A stretch of DNA of 64,000 bases from positions 62,001 to 126,000 of the forward strand of contig CAYFMR010000001.1 in NCBI GenBank assembly GCA_964344295.1, read 5' to 3'. The notes beneath the pieces are model-generated. The model ran no database searches. It was not told the DNA's origin and saw nothing but the letters and a program-made list of their open reading frames with translations. Below are positions 25,568 to 34,101 of the stretch, piece after piece (position 1 is the first letter of the stretch; each line of letters opens with the position of its first letter). The translations under genes were made by a program, and so were the position numbers. The stretch comes from JAAYFJ01 sp964344295. GTDB lineage: Bacteria > Bacillota > Clostridia > Tissierellales > Peptoniphilaceae.

Positions 25568-26809
25568 TTATGGCTTCATTTCTAACAGTCGTTCTCTTAA
25601 AAAGACTAAACAATAATTGCACATCCGTTCGATCATTTGTTTTCTTGTCCCATAGGCCTGATATGTACGACTCTCTACTTGGTGCTTATCCGCTACAGCC
25701 ACATAGAGTTGGCCAGGATCCAGCAAGTCGCCTTCATAGACATTAGTCGTTCCTGTAGTAGCAATAGCGATGTCTGCCCCTGATTTTTCCATCAATTGTT
25801 TAGCCATTAAGTTAGCAAACGACTCATTGTAAACACCTAGTTTTTCTATTTCATCAAGCGGAATCGCTAATTCTTCAGATTTTGCTTGAACCGAATAACA
25901 CACCAAACCGCGGTCAAAAACATCGGATGCATGAGGTACTTCCACGACTCGATGTGATAGTCGTCCACCAGTACAGCTTTCCACGATAGCCAATTTTAAG
26001 TGTTTATTTCTAAGTAGTTCCACCACATGTTCTTCTAAAGAATTTTCATCATCTGGCATCGATTCCATCGGAAACGTTTTTAAAATCAGCTCTTTAACGC
26101 GATCAGCCTCTTGTTTTAACTCTAGCTCTCGACTTTTATCAATTTTTCCAAAGATATGAACTTCTATATAGCCGCGTTTAGCAAATGTAGCCACATTGAG
26201 CCATGTATCTTTAATATGAGCTTCTTTCATCCTGGTTTCTAGGTCTGATTCACCGATTCCCGCAATGTTTACGGTATAAGATAACCACGTATCCTCTGGC
26301 TGAACATAGTCATAAATATACTTTTCAAACATGCTTTTCATTTCAAACGGAGGTCCTGGAAGCAGGAGAACACTTCTCCCTTTATAGACTATTCCTACGC
26401 CAGAGGCAGTACCAATGTCATTGATAAGCCATTCTCCACCTTTAAAAATTCTTGCTTGTCTTTTATTGTTATCCGTAAAATGATAGTGACGTTTCGAAAA
26501 ATGATTTGTAATGCGCTCTAACTCCAGTGGATCTTCGTACATGGGCAGTCCTAGAAAATCAGCGATGACTTCTTTCGTTACATCGTCATCTGTCGGTCCC
26601 AACCCCCCAGTAATCACAATCAAATCAACTCGATTAAACGCGTTCTCGATGGCGCCTAGCATGTGCTCAGGACAATCATCTGTAGTGGTATGGTAAAGTA
26701 CTTCAACCCCCATTTCATAAAGACGTTTTGATAAGTACTGAGCGTTTGTATTTAACGTTTCACCGCTCATTAGTTCCGATCCTGTACTGATAATTTCAGC
26801 TTTCATCAT
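25568..26809 (-). CDS. cinA: CinA-family protein (MoaB-like domain plus nicotinamide-mononucleotide deamidase domain)
   Basis: A 413-residue two-domain protein. The N-terminal COG1058 domain has EIISTGSELMSGE and GGLGPTDDDVT; the C-terminal PncC-like domain has VESCTGGRLSHRVVEVPHAS and CYSVQAKSEEL. After IAIATTG, where most PncC domains have an A-G-P segment, this protein reads TTNVYEGDLLDPGQLYVAV, so the deamidase site may be altered. Two ATG codons are adjacent; the second (26806) has better spacing from AGGTG. Upstream of recA as in many bacteria. Confidence 0.9.
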   Translation of the reverse strand: MMKAEIISTGSELMSGETLNTNAQYLSKRLYEMGVEVLYHTTTDDCPEHMLGAIENAFNRVDLIVITGGLGPTDDDVTKEVIADFLGLPMYEDPLELERITNHFSKRHYHFTDNNKRQARIFKGGEWLINDIGTASGVGIVYKGRSVLLLPGPPFEMKSMFEKYIYDYVQPEDTWLSYTVNIAGIGESDLETRMKEAHIKDTWLNVATFAKRGYIEVHIFGKIDKSRELELKQEADRVKELILKTFPMESMPDDENSLEEHVVELLRNKHLKLAIVESCTGGRLSHRVVEVPHASDVFDRGLVCYSVQAKSEELAIPLDEIEKLGVYNESFANLMAKQLMEKSGADIAIATTGTTNVYEGDLLDPGQLYVAVADKHQVESRTYQAYGTRKQMIERMCNYCLVFLRERLLEMKP

Positions 26810-26816
26810 TCACCTG

Positions 26817-27350
26817 CTACTCCTGTATCGAAAGAATTTCACGATTTGCCCATACATATTCAGCACCTGACAACACGGTAAAAAATACAGAGATGTAAAA
26901 AATAACTGTGCCTATTGTAAGAAGGGGCCATGTATCCGAAAACAACAAACAGATAATGGCAATTAATTGCGTAATGGTTTTCACTTTGCCTAGCGTACCA
27001 GCTGCTAGTGTAATCCCAAAAGATGCCGCTAACGTGCGAAAGCCTGTAATGAAAAATTCTCGTGCCATAATAAGCACTACAGCCCATGCAGGCGCTAAAC
27101 CTTTGGGAATCAACATAATGAGGGCTGCTGCCACCAAAATTTTGTCTGCCAAAGGGTCCATAAATTTACCAAAAGTAGTAATTAATTGGTATTTTCTTGC
27201 AATATATCCATCTAGCATATCGGTAAGAGATGCTAAGGTAAATACGCAAGCTGCCCATGTCATGTGGCTAGGAAAGTTTATTTCCATCAAAATCACAAAA
27301 ATGGGAACCATGATAATACGGGCTATCGTTAGTTTATTGGGAAGATTCAT
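26817..27350 (-). CDS. pgsA: CDP-diacylglycerol-glycerol-3-phosphate 3-phosphatidyltransferase
   Basis: A 177-residue integral membrane enzyme making phosphatidylglycerolphosphate. It has the CDP-alcohol phosphotransferase motif D-G-x2-A-R-x8-G-x3-D-x3-D in LDGYIARK...TTFGKFMDPLADK. Four to six hydrophobic segments. Start ATG 27350 is set by GGAGG eight bases upstream and by MNLPNKLTIARI, the usual N-terminus; it overlaps the rimO stop by 17 bases. The order rimO-pgsA-cinA-recA is conserved in Clostridia. Confidence 0.94.
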   Translation of the reverse strand: MNLPNKLTIARIIMVPIFVILMEINFPSHMTWAACVFTLASLTDMLDGYIARKYQLITTFGKFMDPLADKILVAAALIMLIPKGLAPAWAVVLIMAREFFITGFRTLAASFGITLAAGTLGKVKTITQLIAIICLLFSDTWPLLTIGTVIFYISVFFTVLSGAEYVWANREILSIQE

Positions 27351-28662
27351 TGACCACACCTCCCTGCAAATCATAATCATCTGCATTGTCTATGAGTACA
27401 TTGACAAACTCGCCAGGCTCTAATAATCGATCACTTCTCACGTAGACAACTCCATCCACGTCTGGCGCATCCATGTAGGAGCGACCAACGTAAATATCGT
27501 TTTCTACTTCTTCTACCAGTACGGAAAGGGTTTTTCCGACATGGGACTGCATTTTTTCAGCTGATATTTGATGCAACACTTCCATCAGCTCATCTCGCCA
27601 CACTTTCATGGTCTCTTGTGCTACCTTTGGTTTCATTTGATAACTGGCCGTGCCTTCTTCATCTGAGTAAGTGAAGATGCCTACTTTGTCTAGTTGGATT
27701 TCGGACAGAAAAGATTTTAGTTTATCCACGCTCGCATCGGTTTCACCTGGAAATCCAACGATGAAAGTAGAACGGAAGATCATATCAGGCACCTTCTCTC
27801 TTAGCTGCGTTACAAGAGATACGATTTCTTCACGTGTTGTTTTTCGGTTCATAGCCGCAAGCATTTCATCATCGATATGTTGCAGTGGAATATCAACATA
27901 ATGAAGTAGCTTAGGTTCTGTAGCAAATAAGTCAATTAATTCCTCAGTAAAGTAGTCTGGATACATATAGAGCAGACGTATCCACTTAATATCTTGGATT
28001 TTCGCCACTTCTCGAATCAAAGCAGGTAGCATTTTCTTGCCATAAAGATCTGTGCCGTAATCTCCCGTATTTTGTGCAATGATGATCAGTTCACGCACAC
28101 CATCCTCAGCTAATTTTTTGGCCTCTTTGACTAATTCTTCGATAGGTCGACTGCGTTGATTGCCGCGCAAGGATGGTATAATGCAGTATGCACAGCGATT
28201 ATCACACCCTTCGCTGATTTTTAAATATCCTGTCGCGCCCCGATGCTCACTATACACCTTTGGATAAACTGTTGCCGTTTCATCTAACGTGGTTCTAATG
28301 AGACGTTCACCTTGTTCCAGCTCTTTTAAAAATGACACAACATCACCTATATGTGATGTGCCCAAAATACCATCGATCCGAGGAATTTCCTCCATCAACT
28401 CCAGAGGATAGCGTTGTCCCAAGCAACCAGCAATCACCAATTTCGTACTTTGACCTTCGATAGCATCGGCTATTTCCCAAATGGCTTCAATGCTTTGCAT
28501 TTTTGCATCGTGGATAAATCCACAAGTGTTAATCACAATCGCATCTGCTGTTTGTAGATCATCAGCGACTTCCATATTTGCATTGATTAAAAATGATTGC
28601 ATGTGATACGTATCTACATCATTTTTAGAGCATCCTAATGTATAAAAATAGACTGACTTCAT
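27334..28662 (-). CDS. rimO: Ribosomal protein S12 methylthiotransferase
   Basis: A 442-residue radical SAM enzyme that methylthiolates the conserved aspartate of S12. N-terminal cysteines are in YTLGCSKNDVD, NTCGFI and AGCLGQRY; the radical SAM cluster is CDNRCAYC; PSLRGNQRSRP is the RimO-specific sequence next to it, and a TRAM domain ends the protein. GCSKN and GNQRSRP distinguish it from MiaB, which is also present in the window. It begins directly after the ftsK stop. Confidence 0.95.
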   Translation of the reverse strand: MKSVYFYTLGCSKNDVDTYHMQSFLINANMEVADDLQTADAIVINTCGFIHDAKMQSIEAIWEIADAIEGQSTKLVIAGCLGQRYPLELMEEIPRIDGILGTSHIGDVVSFLKELEQGERLIRTTLDETATVYPKVYSEHRGATGYLKISEGCDNRCAYCIIPSLRGNQRSRPIEELVKEAKKLAEDGVRELIIIAQNTGDYGTDLYGKKMLPALIREVAKIQDIKWIRLLYMYPDYFTEELIDLFATEPKLLHYVDIPLQHIDDEMLAAMNRKTTREEIVSLVTQLREKVPDMIFRSTFIVGFPGETDASVDKLKSFLSEIQLDKVGIFTYSDEEGTASYQMKPKVAQETMKVWRDELMEVLHQISAEKMQSHVGKTLSVLVEEVENDIYVGRSYMDAPDVDGVVYVRSDRLLEPGEFVNVLIDNADDYDLQGGVVNESSQ

Positions 28663-30996
28663 TTATGGTTCCTGCCCTTCATTCCACTGCTCTTTTGTCA
28701 TAAGTACCTGTCTAGGCTTCGTTCCATCCCTACCAGATACGATCCCCAGCTCTTCCAGCTGATCAATCATTCGAGCTGCTCTTGCATAACCAAGCCGTAA
28801 TCGACGTTGCAAGAAAGAGACCGAAGCCTGTTGTTCTGCCAGCACAAGTGCGATAGCTTCGTGCAGAAGTGGGTCTGCTTCTTCAATGGGACCTACCTCC
28901 TTGGTTTCCATCGCTTTCATCATCTTTGGATGGAAACGATCCTCTTCCGATGTGGCGATAAAGCGTACTACGTTTTCCACTTCTTCATCAGACACAAAGC
29001 ACCCTTGAATTCTCTTAGGTTTATCATAATAGGATGGAAAATAGAGCATGTCCCCTTTTCCCAATAATTTTTCAGCACCTGCCATATCAAGAATCGTTCT
29101 GGAGTCTGTTTGCGATGAAACTGCAAAAGCGATACGCGAAGGGATATTAGCCTTAATTGTTCCTGTAATGACATCGACAGAAGGACGTTGAGTCGCCACG
29201 ATCATATGAATGCCAGCTGCCCTAGCCATTTGAGCCAAACGAGCAATATGCTCTTCAATCTCCTTCGAAGCTACCATCATCAAATCAGCCAATTCATCGA
29301 TGATAATCACCAGAAGTGGAAGCTTTTCCATCTCAGGCGCTTCTGCGTGTTTTTTACCATAACCTTCTATATCTCTCACGCCAAATTTGGCAAATAATTG
29401 ATAGCGTCGTTCCATTTCATTCACAGCCCAATTCAAAGCCATAGAGGCCTTTTTAGGATCAGTAATCACGGGGATCATCAAATGCGGAATACGGTTGTAA
29501 ACGGAAAGCTCTACAACTTTAGGATCAATTAAAATCATTTTGACATCTTCAGGCTTGGATTTGTATAAAAGACCCATGATAATGCTATTGATACAGACGC
29601 TTTTACCTGATCCCGTTGCACCACAGATAAGCAAGTGAGGCATTTTATCAATGGATTCAATCATTGGCGTTCCCGTGACATCTTGACCAAGTACTAATGG
29701 AAGAGCAGATTTATGCTCTTTAAATGTCGTTGTTTCCAACAAATCTCGCAAGGGGATGGATGATTTGTAACGATTAGGAACCTCAATGCCTATGAGAGAC
29801 TTCCATGGAATAGGTGCCTCAATACGAATGTTGCTCACCGCTAAGGCCAGAGCAATATTATCCTGTAAGTTTACAATGCGACTAATTTTAATATCAGGGG
29901 ATGGTTCCAGTTCATAGCGGGTAATGGTTGGCCCGTGACTGATACTTTTTACTTTCACTTCCATATTGAAATTTCGTAAAGTATCTTCAATTTTTTTCCC
30001 TCCAGCTATGATTGCTTTCTCCTCAGCAGGATTTAATTCATTTTGTGCTGTGTGTAACAATTCGATGGAAGGAAATACATAAGGTTTTTCGATGTCAGCA
30101 TCCGAATGATCCTCCTCCAATAGCTCATCTTCATTAGTATGATTTAGTTCTTGCTCGTTTTGTTCTGAATCTGATGTTGATACTTGAGGTTCCATGGCTT
30201 GCGTTTTTTCTGCATGTAGCTCTTCATGTATTTGTGTAAGGGCATCTGCTTCCATATCATGGGTTTGACGACCGTCCCAAATAGGAATCATTTCGATGTC
30301 ATCATCGCTGGTTGATAATTCTTCTAAGTCGTTCTTAGTGTAGTCTTGATGATGTATAACCACAGCATGCTGCTCTTCCTCGTCACACATATTTTTTTTC
30401 AGTTGACGATTTTCTATTTTTTCTTGTACATGCGCCTTAATTTGCTGATATTCGTCTACGATCCACCGTTTCACTGGACCGATTTTTAGGTCAAATAACA
30501 CAAATAATAAAGCGATGATACCAAAAATGCCTAAAACGAATGTACCAATTTTCCCTAAAAGCTGATAAAACACATAGCCCATGGTAGCTCCTATAACGCC
30601 ACCACCAGTTGCCGTTTGACTATTTTCATAGGCGAAATGGATGCGTTCTTTCAATGCCATATGAGCAAAGCCAGTTTGACTGTCTAGTAATAGAAGCATA
30701 ATGAATAACATGCTCCATAATAAGATAATTTTTTTCACATGCGTTTTTCTTTGCGCATGAATAATCAACACCCCTGTTAATAGTACTAAAATGCAAGCTG
30801 GAACAGCCATAAAGGCAAAGAGAGACAAAAAAGCATTCCGCAGATAGTCGCCTAAAATGCCCACTTGCGTTGATATCATACTAATAAGGCCCAATAAACC
30901 AATCACAGCCAAAACAAAGCCTGCGATAATTGCGCCTTGCGTAGTTCTTTGTTGCTTTGTCGTTTTCTTTTTGCGATTCACTTTCTTTGCCACCAC
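28663..30996 (-). CDS. DNA translocase, FtsK/SpoIIIE family
   Basis: A 777-residue hexameric DNA pump. About four N-terminal membrane helices (residues 20-170) are followed by an acidic linker (about 200-310) and the motor: Walker A GATGSGKS near 465, Walker B LLVIIIDELADLMM near 570, ATQRPSVDVITG, and a C-terminal gamma winged-helix domain (LGYARAARMIDQLEELGIV) that reads orientation sequences. The start codon is GTG; two adjacent GTG codons exist, the second (30993) better spaced from AGGTG. It moves chromosomes through division septa. No sporulation genes are near, so FtsK/SftA or SpoIIIE identity is open. Confidence 0.93.
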   Translation of the reverse strand: MVAKKVNRKKKTTKQQRTTQGAIIAGFVLAVIGLLGLISMISTQVGILGDYLRNAFLSLFAFMAVPACILVLLTGVLIIHAQRKTHVKKIILLWSMLFIMLLLLDSQTGFAHMALKERIHFAYENSQTATGGGVIGATMGYVFYQLLGKIGTFVLGIFGIIALLFVLFDLKIGPVKRWIVDEYQQIKAHVQEKIENRQLKKNMCDEEEQHAVVIHHQDYTKNDLEELSTSDDDIEMIPIWDGRQTHDMEADALTQIHEELHAEKTQAMEPQVSTSDSEQNEQELNHTNEDELLEEDHSDADIEKPYVFPSIELLHTAQNELNPAEEKAIIAGGKKIEDTLRNFNMEVKVKSISHGPTITRYELEPSPDIKISRIVNLQDNIALALAVSNIRIEAPIPWKSLIGIEVPNRYKSSIPLRDLLETTTFKEHKSALPLVLGQDVTGTPMIESIDKMPHLLICGATGSGKSVCINSIIMGLLYKSKPEDVKMILIDPKVVELSVYNRIPHLMIPVITDPKKASMALNWAVNEMERRYQLFAKFGVRDIEGYGKKHAEAPEMEKLPLLVIIIDELADLMMVASKEIEEHIARLAQMARAAGIHMIVATQRPSVDVITGTIKANIPSRIAFAVSSQTDSRTILDMAGAEKLLGKGDMLYFPSYYDKPKRIQGCFVSDEEVENVVRFIATSEEDRFHPKMMKAMETKEVGPIEEADPLLHEAIALVLAEQQASVSFLQRRLRLGYARAARMIDQLEELGIVSGRDGTKPRQVLMTKEQWNEGQEP

Positions 30997-31001
30997 TTCA
31001 C

Positions 31002-31436
31002 CTACTTGATGCCTGAGGATCCAAACCCTCCGTCGCCTCTTTGTGATTCATCCAATGTAGTCACTTCTTCCCACTCGATTCTTTCATAACGACAAAAAAC
31101 CAATTGAGCGATACGGTCCCCGTCCTCTATCGTAAAATCTTCCTGTGAGAGATTCACTAATAAGACGCCAACTTCCCCTCTATAGTCACTATCAATGGTA
31201 CCAATGCCATTGATCAGGCTAATACCCTTTTTAATAGCTAAGCCACTTCTTGCTCGCACCTGTGCTTCGACGCCCATTGGCATGGACAGATAGATGCCAG
31301 TAGGGATCATTTTACGCTCTAATGGCTTTAACGTGACCTGCTCTTTTAGATTAGCACGCAAATCAACGCCTGATGCCTCATTCGATGCGTATTGAGGCAA
31401 AGGATGCTTACTTTTATTGATTACTTTAATATTCAT
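31002..31436 (-). CDS. dut: dUTP diphosphatase
   Basis: A 144-residue trimeric dUTPase. All five motifs are present: ASGVDLRAN, RARSGLAIKKG, GTIDSDYRGEV, DRIAQLVF and RGDGGFGSSG. It prevents uracil incorporation and supplies dUMP. ATG 31436 overlaps the stop of the preceding pseudopilin as ATGA, with GGAAGG upstream, so it is translationally coupled to the pilus operon. The upstream open frame (to 31484) belongs to the pilin gene region and has no dUTPase sequence. Confidence 0.95.
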   Translation of the reverse strand: MNIKVINKSKHPLPQYASNEASGVDLRANLKEQVTLKPLERKMIPTGIYLSMPMGVEAQVRARSGLAIKKGISLINGIGTIDSDYRGEVGVLLVNLSQEDFTIEDGDRIAQLVFCRYERIEWEEVTTLDESQRGDGGFGSSGIK

Positions 31437-32032
31437 ATTGATCCTTCCATGATTGGTATCCACTGCGGTATTCTGATAATCCATTCTATCACATTTGCAC
31501 CATCTGCTTCTAGTTTTAAGTATAGTAGGTTTCCTTCCATGTGAACTTCATACGATTGAATACCTTCAAAAATAATATTGTTACCAAAGAAATAGCCAGG
31601 TGTCAGCTCACCTTTTTCTAACGTAGTCGGTAAATAAACCTCTTTAGTCTTCCATACTTTTCTGGTGAGCTGACCTTCAGAAATATCATAAATAATATAA
31701 CGCATCTGGCCCGACGACTCTGCGGTCTTACTAGCTGGGTAGAAAAGGACAACAGGTAAAATATCATGTTTTTTATAATCACCTTCGTGATAGCGTATGG
31801 GGCGACTAAACGCGTCTGGAGAAAACGCCCCAAATGCACCTTGTATTTCATCCCGCAACATTATTTCCGCCATTTGCCAGTTTTTCCGTTGCGTTCCTGT
31901 CTGGATTTCTCCGTCTGCTTTGGTCAATGCTTGACGCAATAACGGCATACCTGTGCTCATCAGCAAGAGTAGAATTGCCATGACAATCACAACTTCAATT
32001 AAGGTGAATCCCTGTTTACGGATAAATTTCAT
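31433..32032 (-). CDS. Pseudopilin, GspJ/PilW-like position
   Basis: A 199-residue protein with a class III (type IV) prepilin leader: MKFIRKQG | FTLIEVVIVMAILLL, cleavage after Gly8 and Glu at +5, then one hydrophobic helix and a globular part with no recognised domain. It is last of three minor pilins. Start ATG 32032 is taken because it gives a standard short leader; GAGGAA is 12 bases upstream. It overlaps the preceding pilin gene by 17 bases and dut by three. Minor pilins prime pilus assembly; the GspJ-like label is by size and position. Confidence 0.8.
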   Translation of the reverse strand: MKFIRKQGFTLIEVVIVMAILLLLMSTGMPLLRQALTKADGEIQTGTQRKNWQMAEIMLRDEIQGAFGAFSPDAFSRPIRYHEGDYKKHDILPVVLFYPASKTAESSGQMRYIIYDISEGQLTRKVWKTKEVYLPTTLEKGELTPGYFFGNNIIFEGIQSYEVHMEGNLLYLKLEADGANVIEWIIRIPQWIPIMEGSI

Positions 32033-32348
32033 AGCATAATTGTTCCTCATTCGCTACATCAGTTAAACATACACGCATCCAACGGCCTTCATACGTGATT
32101 AGCAGGTTATAACGAGGCGAATCAGTCTGGCTTGCTTGATTTATTTGCCATAGATACGGCTGTGGATCTTGTTCTGCTAAAATTAACTCTGTTATGTTGC
32201 GTAAATACATTTCTAAACGAGCCATTTCATTGGCGCGCTTTCTTTGCGCCATCGTGCTAGATAAAAGCGGCCAGACAAAACTCATGAGTAACGCAAACAA
32301 TGCGATACAGACGATGGCCTCCACCAACGAAAATCCCTTTTTCCTCAT
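32016..32348 (-). CDS. Minor pseudopilin, GspI-like
   Basis: A 110-residue type IV pilin-like protein: leader MRKKG | FSLVEAIVCIALFALLMSF with Glu at +5, then about 80 residues of soluble domain containing two cysteines (RVCLTDVANEEQLCYEIYP) that could form a C-terminal disulfide loop. It overlaps the preceding pseudopilin by four bases and the next by 17. Assigned as a minor pilin from the leader and the cluster. Confidence 0.8.
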   Translation of the reverse strand: MRKKGFSLVEAIVCIALFALLMSFVWPLLSSTMAQRKRANEMARLEMYLRNITELILAEQDPQPYLWQINQASQTDSPRYNLLITYEGRWMRVCLTDVANEEQLCYEIYP

Positions 32349-32776
32349 TTCAAATAGATTCTCCCCGTCACTGGCACAATCGTAATCACGTACTCATTCC
32401 CCAAGTCTGATTCTAGTCGCAAGGTGCCTGCTTTCACCTGGGAAAAGGACATACCAAAGTAAATTTCTTTTGCACTTTGGTTCATTACAAAATGTAGAGA
32501 TGCAGGTAATTCAACACTATCTAGAATTACCTTTTCCCCTTGAACCTGCTCATACATCTGGTACTTTTGTGCGGCAGTTATATTAAAGTATAACTTTTTC
32601 TGCTCAAAGAGAGCTGTTTGTCGTAAATTTTCCAAGTCCAAATAGAGTTCTTTAACAAATGTTTTTTCCTTGTGTTCATCTAGCATATGTAAGCCGATGC
32701 GCCCCAGCCCAAGAAAGACCACAATGATTGCTAAGACCACAATCAACTCAACCAACGTCATTCCCTTTTTAATCAT
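32345..32776 (-). CDS. Minor pseudopilin, GspH-like
   Basis: A 143-residue protein with prepilin leader MIKKG | MTLVELIVVLAIIVVF. The +1 residue is Met instead of the usual Phe, which is tolerated in several pilins; Glu at +5 is kept. The soluble part ends in a beta-rich stretch (NEYVITIVPVTGRIYLK) typical of GspH/FimT pseudopilins. It overlaps the SLH gene by four bases. Confidence 0.8.
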   Translation of the reverse strand: MIKKGMTLVELIVVLAIIVVFLGLGRIGLHMLDEHKEKTFVKELYLDLENLRQTALFEQKKLYFNITAAQKYQMYEQVQGEKVILDSVELPASLHFVMNQSAKEIYFGMSFSQVKAGTLRLESDLGNEYVITIVPVTGRIYLK

Positions 32777-34101
32777 GGAAGTGTACCATTCCGTAGATTG
32801 AAAATGACAGAAGCCATTTCATCGCGCTTAACTGGAAGGTTAAGACTATCCAAGGCATCAGACATATATAATTTTTCTGATTGCCACATACGTGCAATAG
32901 ATATCATAGACACGGGTCGATTGACCAATCTTTCCATAATCCATTCCATTTCCTGATAAGAAATGGATCGATTCGGTTGAAAGCTTCCATCTTCGTATCC
33001 TTTTATCCAGCCATTTTCTACTGCATATGCCACATAACCTTGACTATAATGGATGGAATCTTTGTCATAAAAAGGCAATTGATGCGCATATGTCTCAGGC
33101 CATTGCTGTATACGCCCTAAGATCGTGATGAATTCCAGTCGTGTGATTTGCTTCTGTGGATGAAAATAACCGTCACCTGTTCCTTTTAATATGTTAGCAC
33201 TGCTTAAGTATACGATTTCTTCTTTTGCAAAGGACTGATCCACATCAGTATAGCCATTATGTATGCCTCGTTCGATCATAAAATAAATATCAATCGGATT
33301 GACATCCTTTAATGGTATTTGAATGAAAAAACCTTCCTCATCAGTCTGTGCAGCAAAAAGCTGAACAGATTGATCACGAATCACAGCCAACGTTTGATTG
33401 GGCAATACTTTGCCTTTAAAGCGCAGAGTTACCTCTCCGCTAGTCAATGGAAGTTTATGTTGTAGACAAATTTGGTACCCTCGGCTCAATGCATGTCCAT
33501 AGCCTTTTAAGAGACTATGGTCCACCTCTGTTACCGCGATGTCGTAATAGATTCTCTCGTAGATCGTACCTGGTTCAATTTGTATAGAAAACAGCTGATC
33601 ACCGCTTATCATAGTTCCACCGACAGGATCAACACAACCATGGTTCATGCGTAGTTTATAGTTTTGCTGTAATTCATCCAGTTCTCTTTTCCATTTGATT
33701 TGATTAAAGGAACTCTCGTATGTATCCCAATAACCATCAATCATCGTCTGTATATCATGAACACTTCGAGCTCGAAAAAGTTCCAGAATATCATTCGAGA
33801 TGATATGACTTGGCTGAGAGAAATATATGGCATGCTGTTCCCCTGCCCATCGGCCTACCTCCTGCCCAAAGGAATACGGAGTGAACGCCTGGCGATTTTT
33901 TTGCTTAGCCTCTTCTTCTATTTTTTCCTTTAACCATGCCTCTAGTGACCACTCATCTTTTTTATCGGCAGCATCTTGCTTTTGTGTTTCCGTTATTTGA
34001 GGGGGTTGAGCCTCTTCTTCTGCCATAGCGATATGTGTTGTACAAAAGCACAGGATGCATATCGCAGCTATTGTTGCAAAGATATTTTTTTGATCACCCA
34101 C
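32773..34101 (-). CDS. Secreted SLH-domain protein of the pilus operon
   Basis: A 442-residue protein with an N-terminal signal peptide (hydrophobic 7-25, then AMAEEEAQ) and two clear S-layer homology repeats at the C-terminus: GYTDVDQSFAKEEI...GYFHPQKQITRLEF and YVAYAVENGWIKGYEDGSF...SYQEM, plus a third weak one ending LPVKRDEMASVIF. The middle (about 50-270) has no recognised domain but carries a beta-rich stretch. SLH repeats usually bind pyruvylated cell-wall polymers. The start is GTG with GGGGAGGAG five bases upstream; it overlaps the preceding PilO-like gene by 34 bases. A role in anchoring or passing the pilus through the wall is inference. Confidence 0.8.
   Translation of the reverse strand: MGDQKNIFATIAAICILCFCTTHIAMAEEEAQPPQITETQKQDAADKKDEWSLEAWLKEKIEEEAKQKNRQAFTPYSFGQEVGRWAGEQHAIYFSQPSHIISNDILELFRARSVHDIQTMIDGYWDTYESSFNQIKWKRELDELQQNYKLRMNHGCVDPVGGTMISGDQLFSIQIEPGTIYERIYYDIAVTEVDHSLLKGYGHALSRGYQICLQHKLPLTSGEVTLRFKGKVLPNQTLAVIRDQSVQLFAAQTDEEGFFIQIPLKDVNPIDIYFMIERGIHNGYTDVDQSFAKEEIVYLSSANILKGTGDGYFHPQKQITRLEFITILGRIQQWPETYAHQLPFYDKDSIHYSQGYVAYAVENGWIKGYEDGSFQPNRSISYQEMEWIMERLVNRPVSMISIARMWQSEKLYMSDALDSLNLPVKRDEMASVIFNLRNGTLP

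Noticed and set aside
26908..27423. 171-codon plus-strand open frame opposite pgsA
   Set aside because: It mirrors pgsA and the rimO end, has no ribosome site and no recognisable sequence; the minus-strand gene has full motifs.
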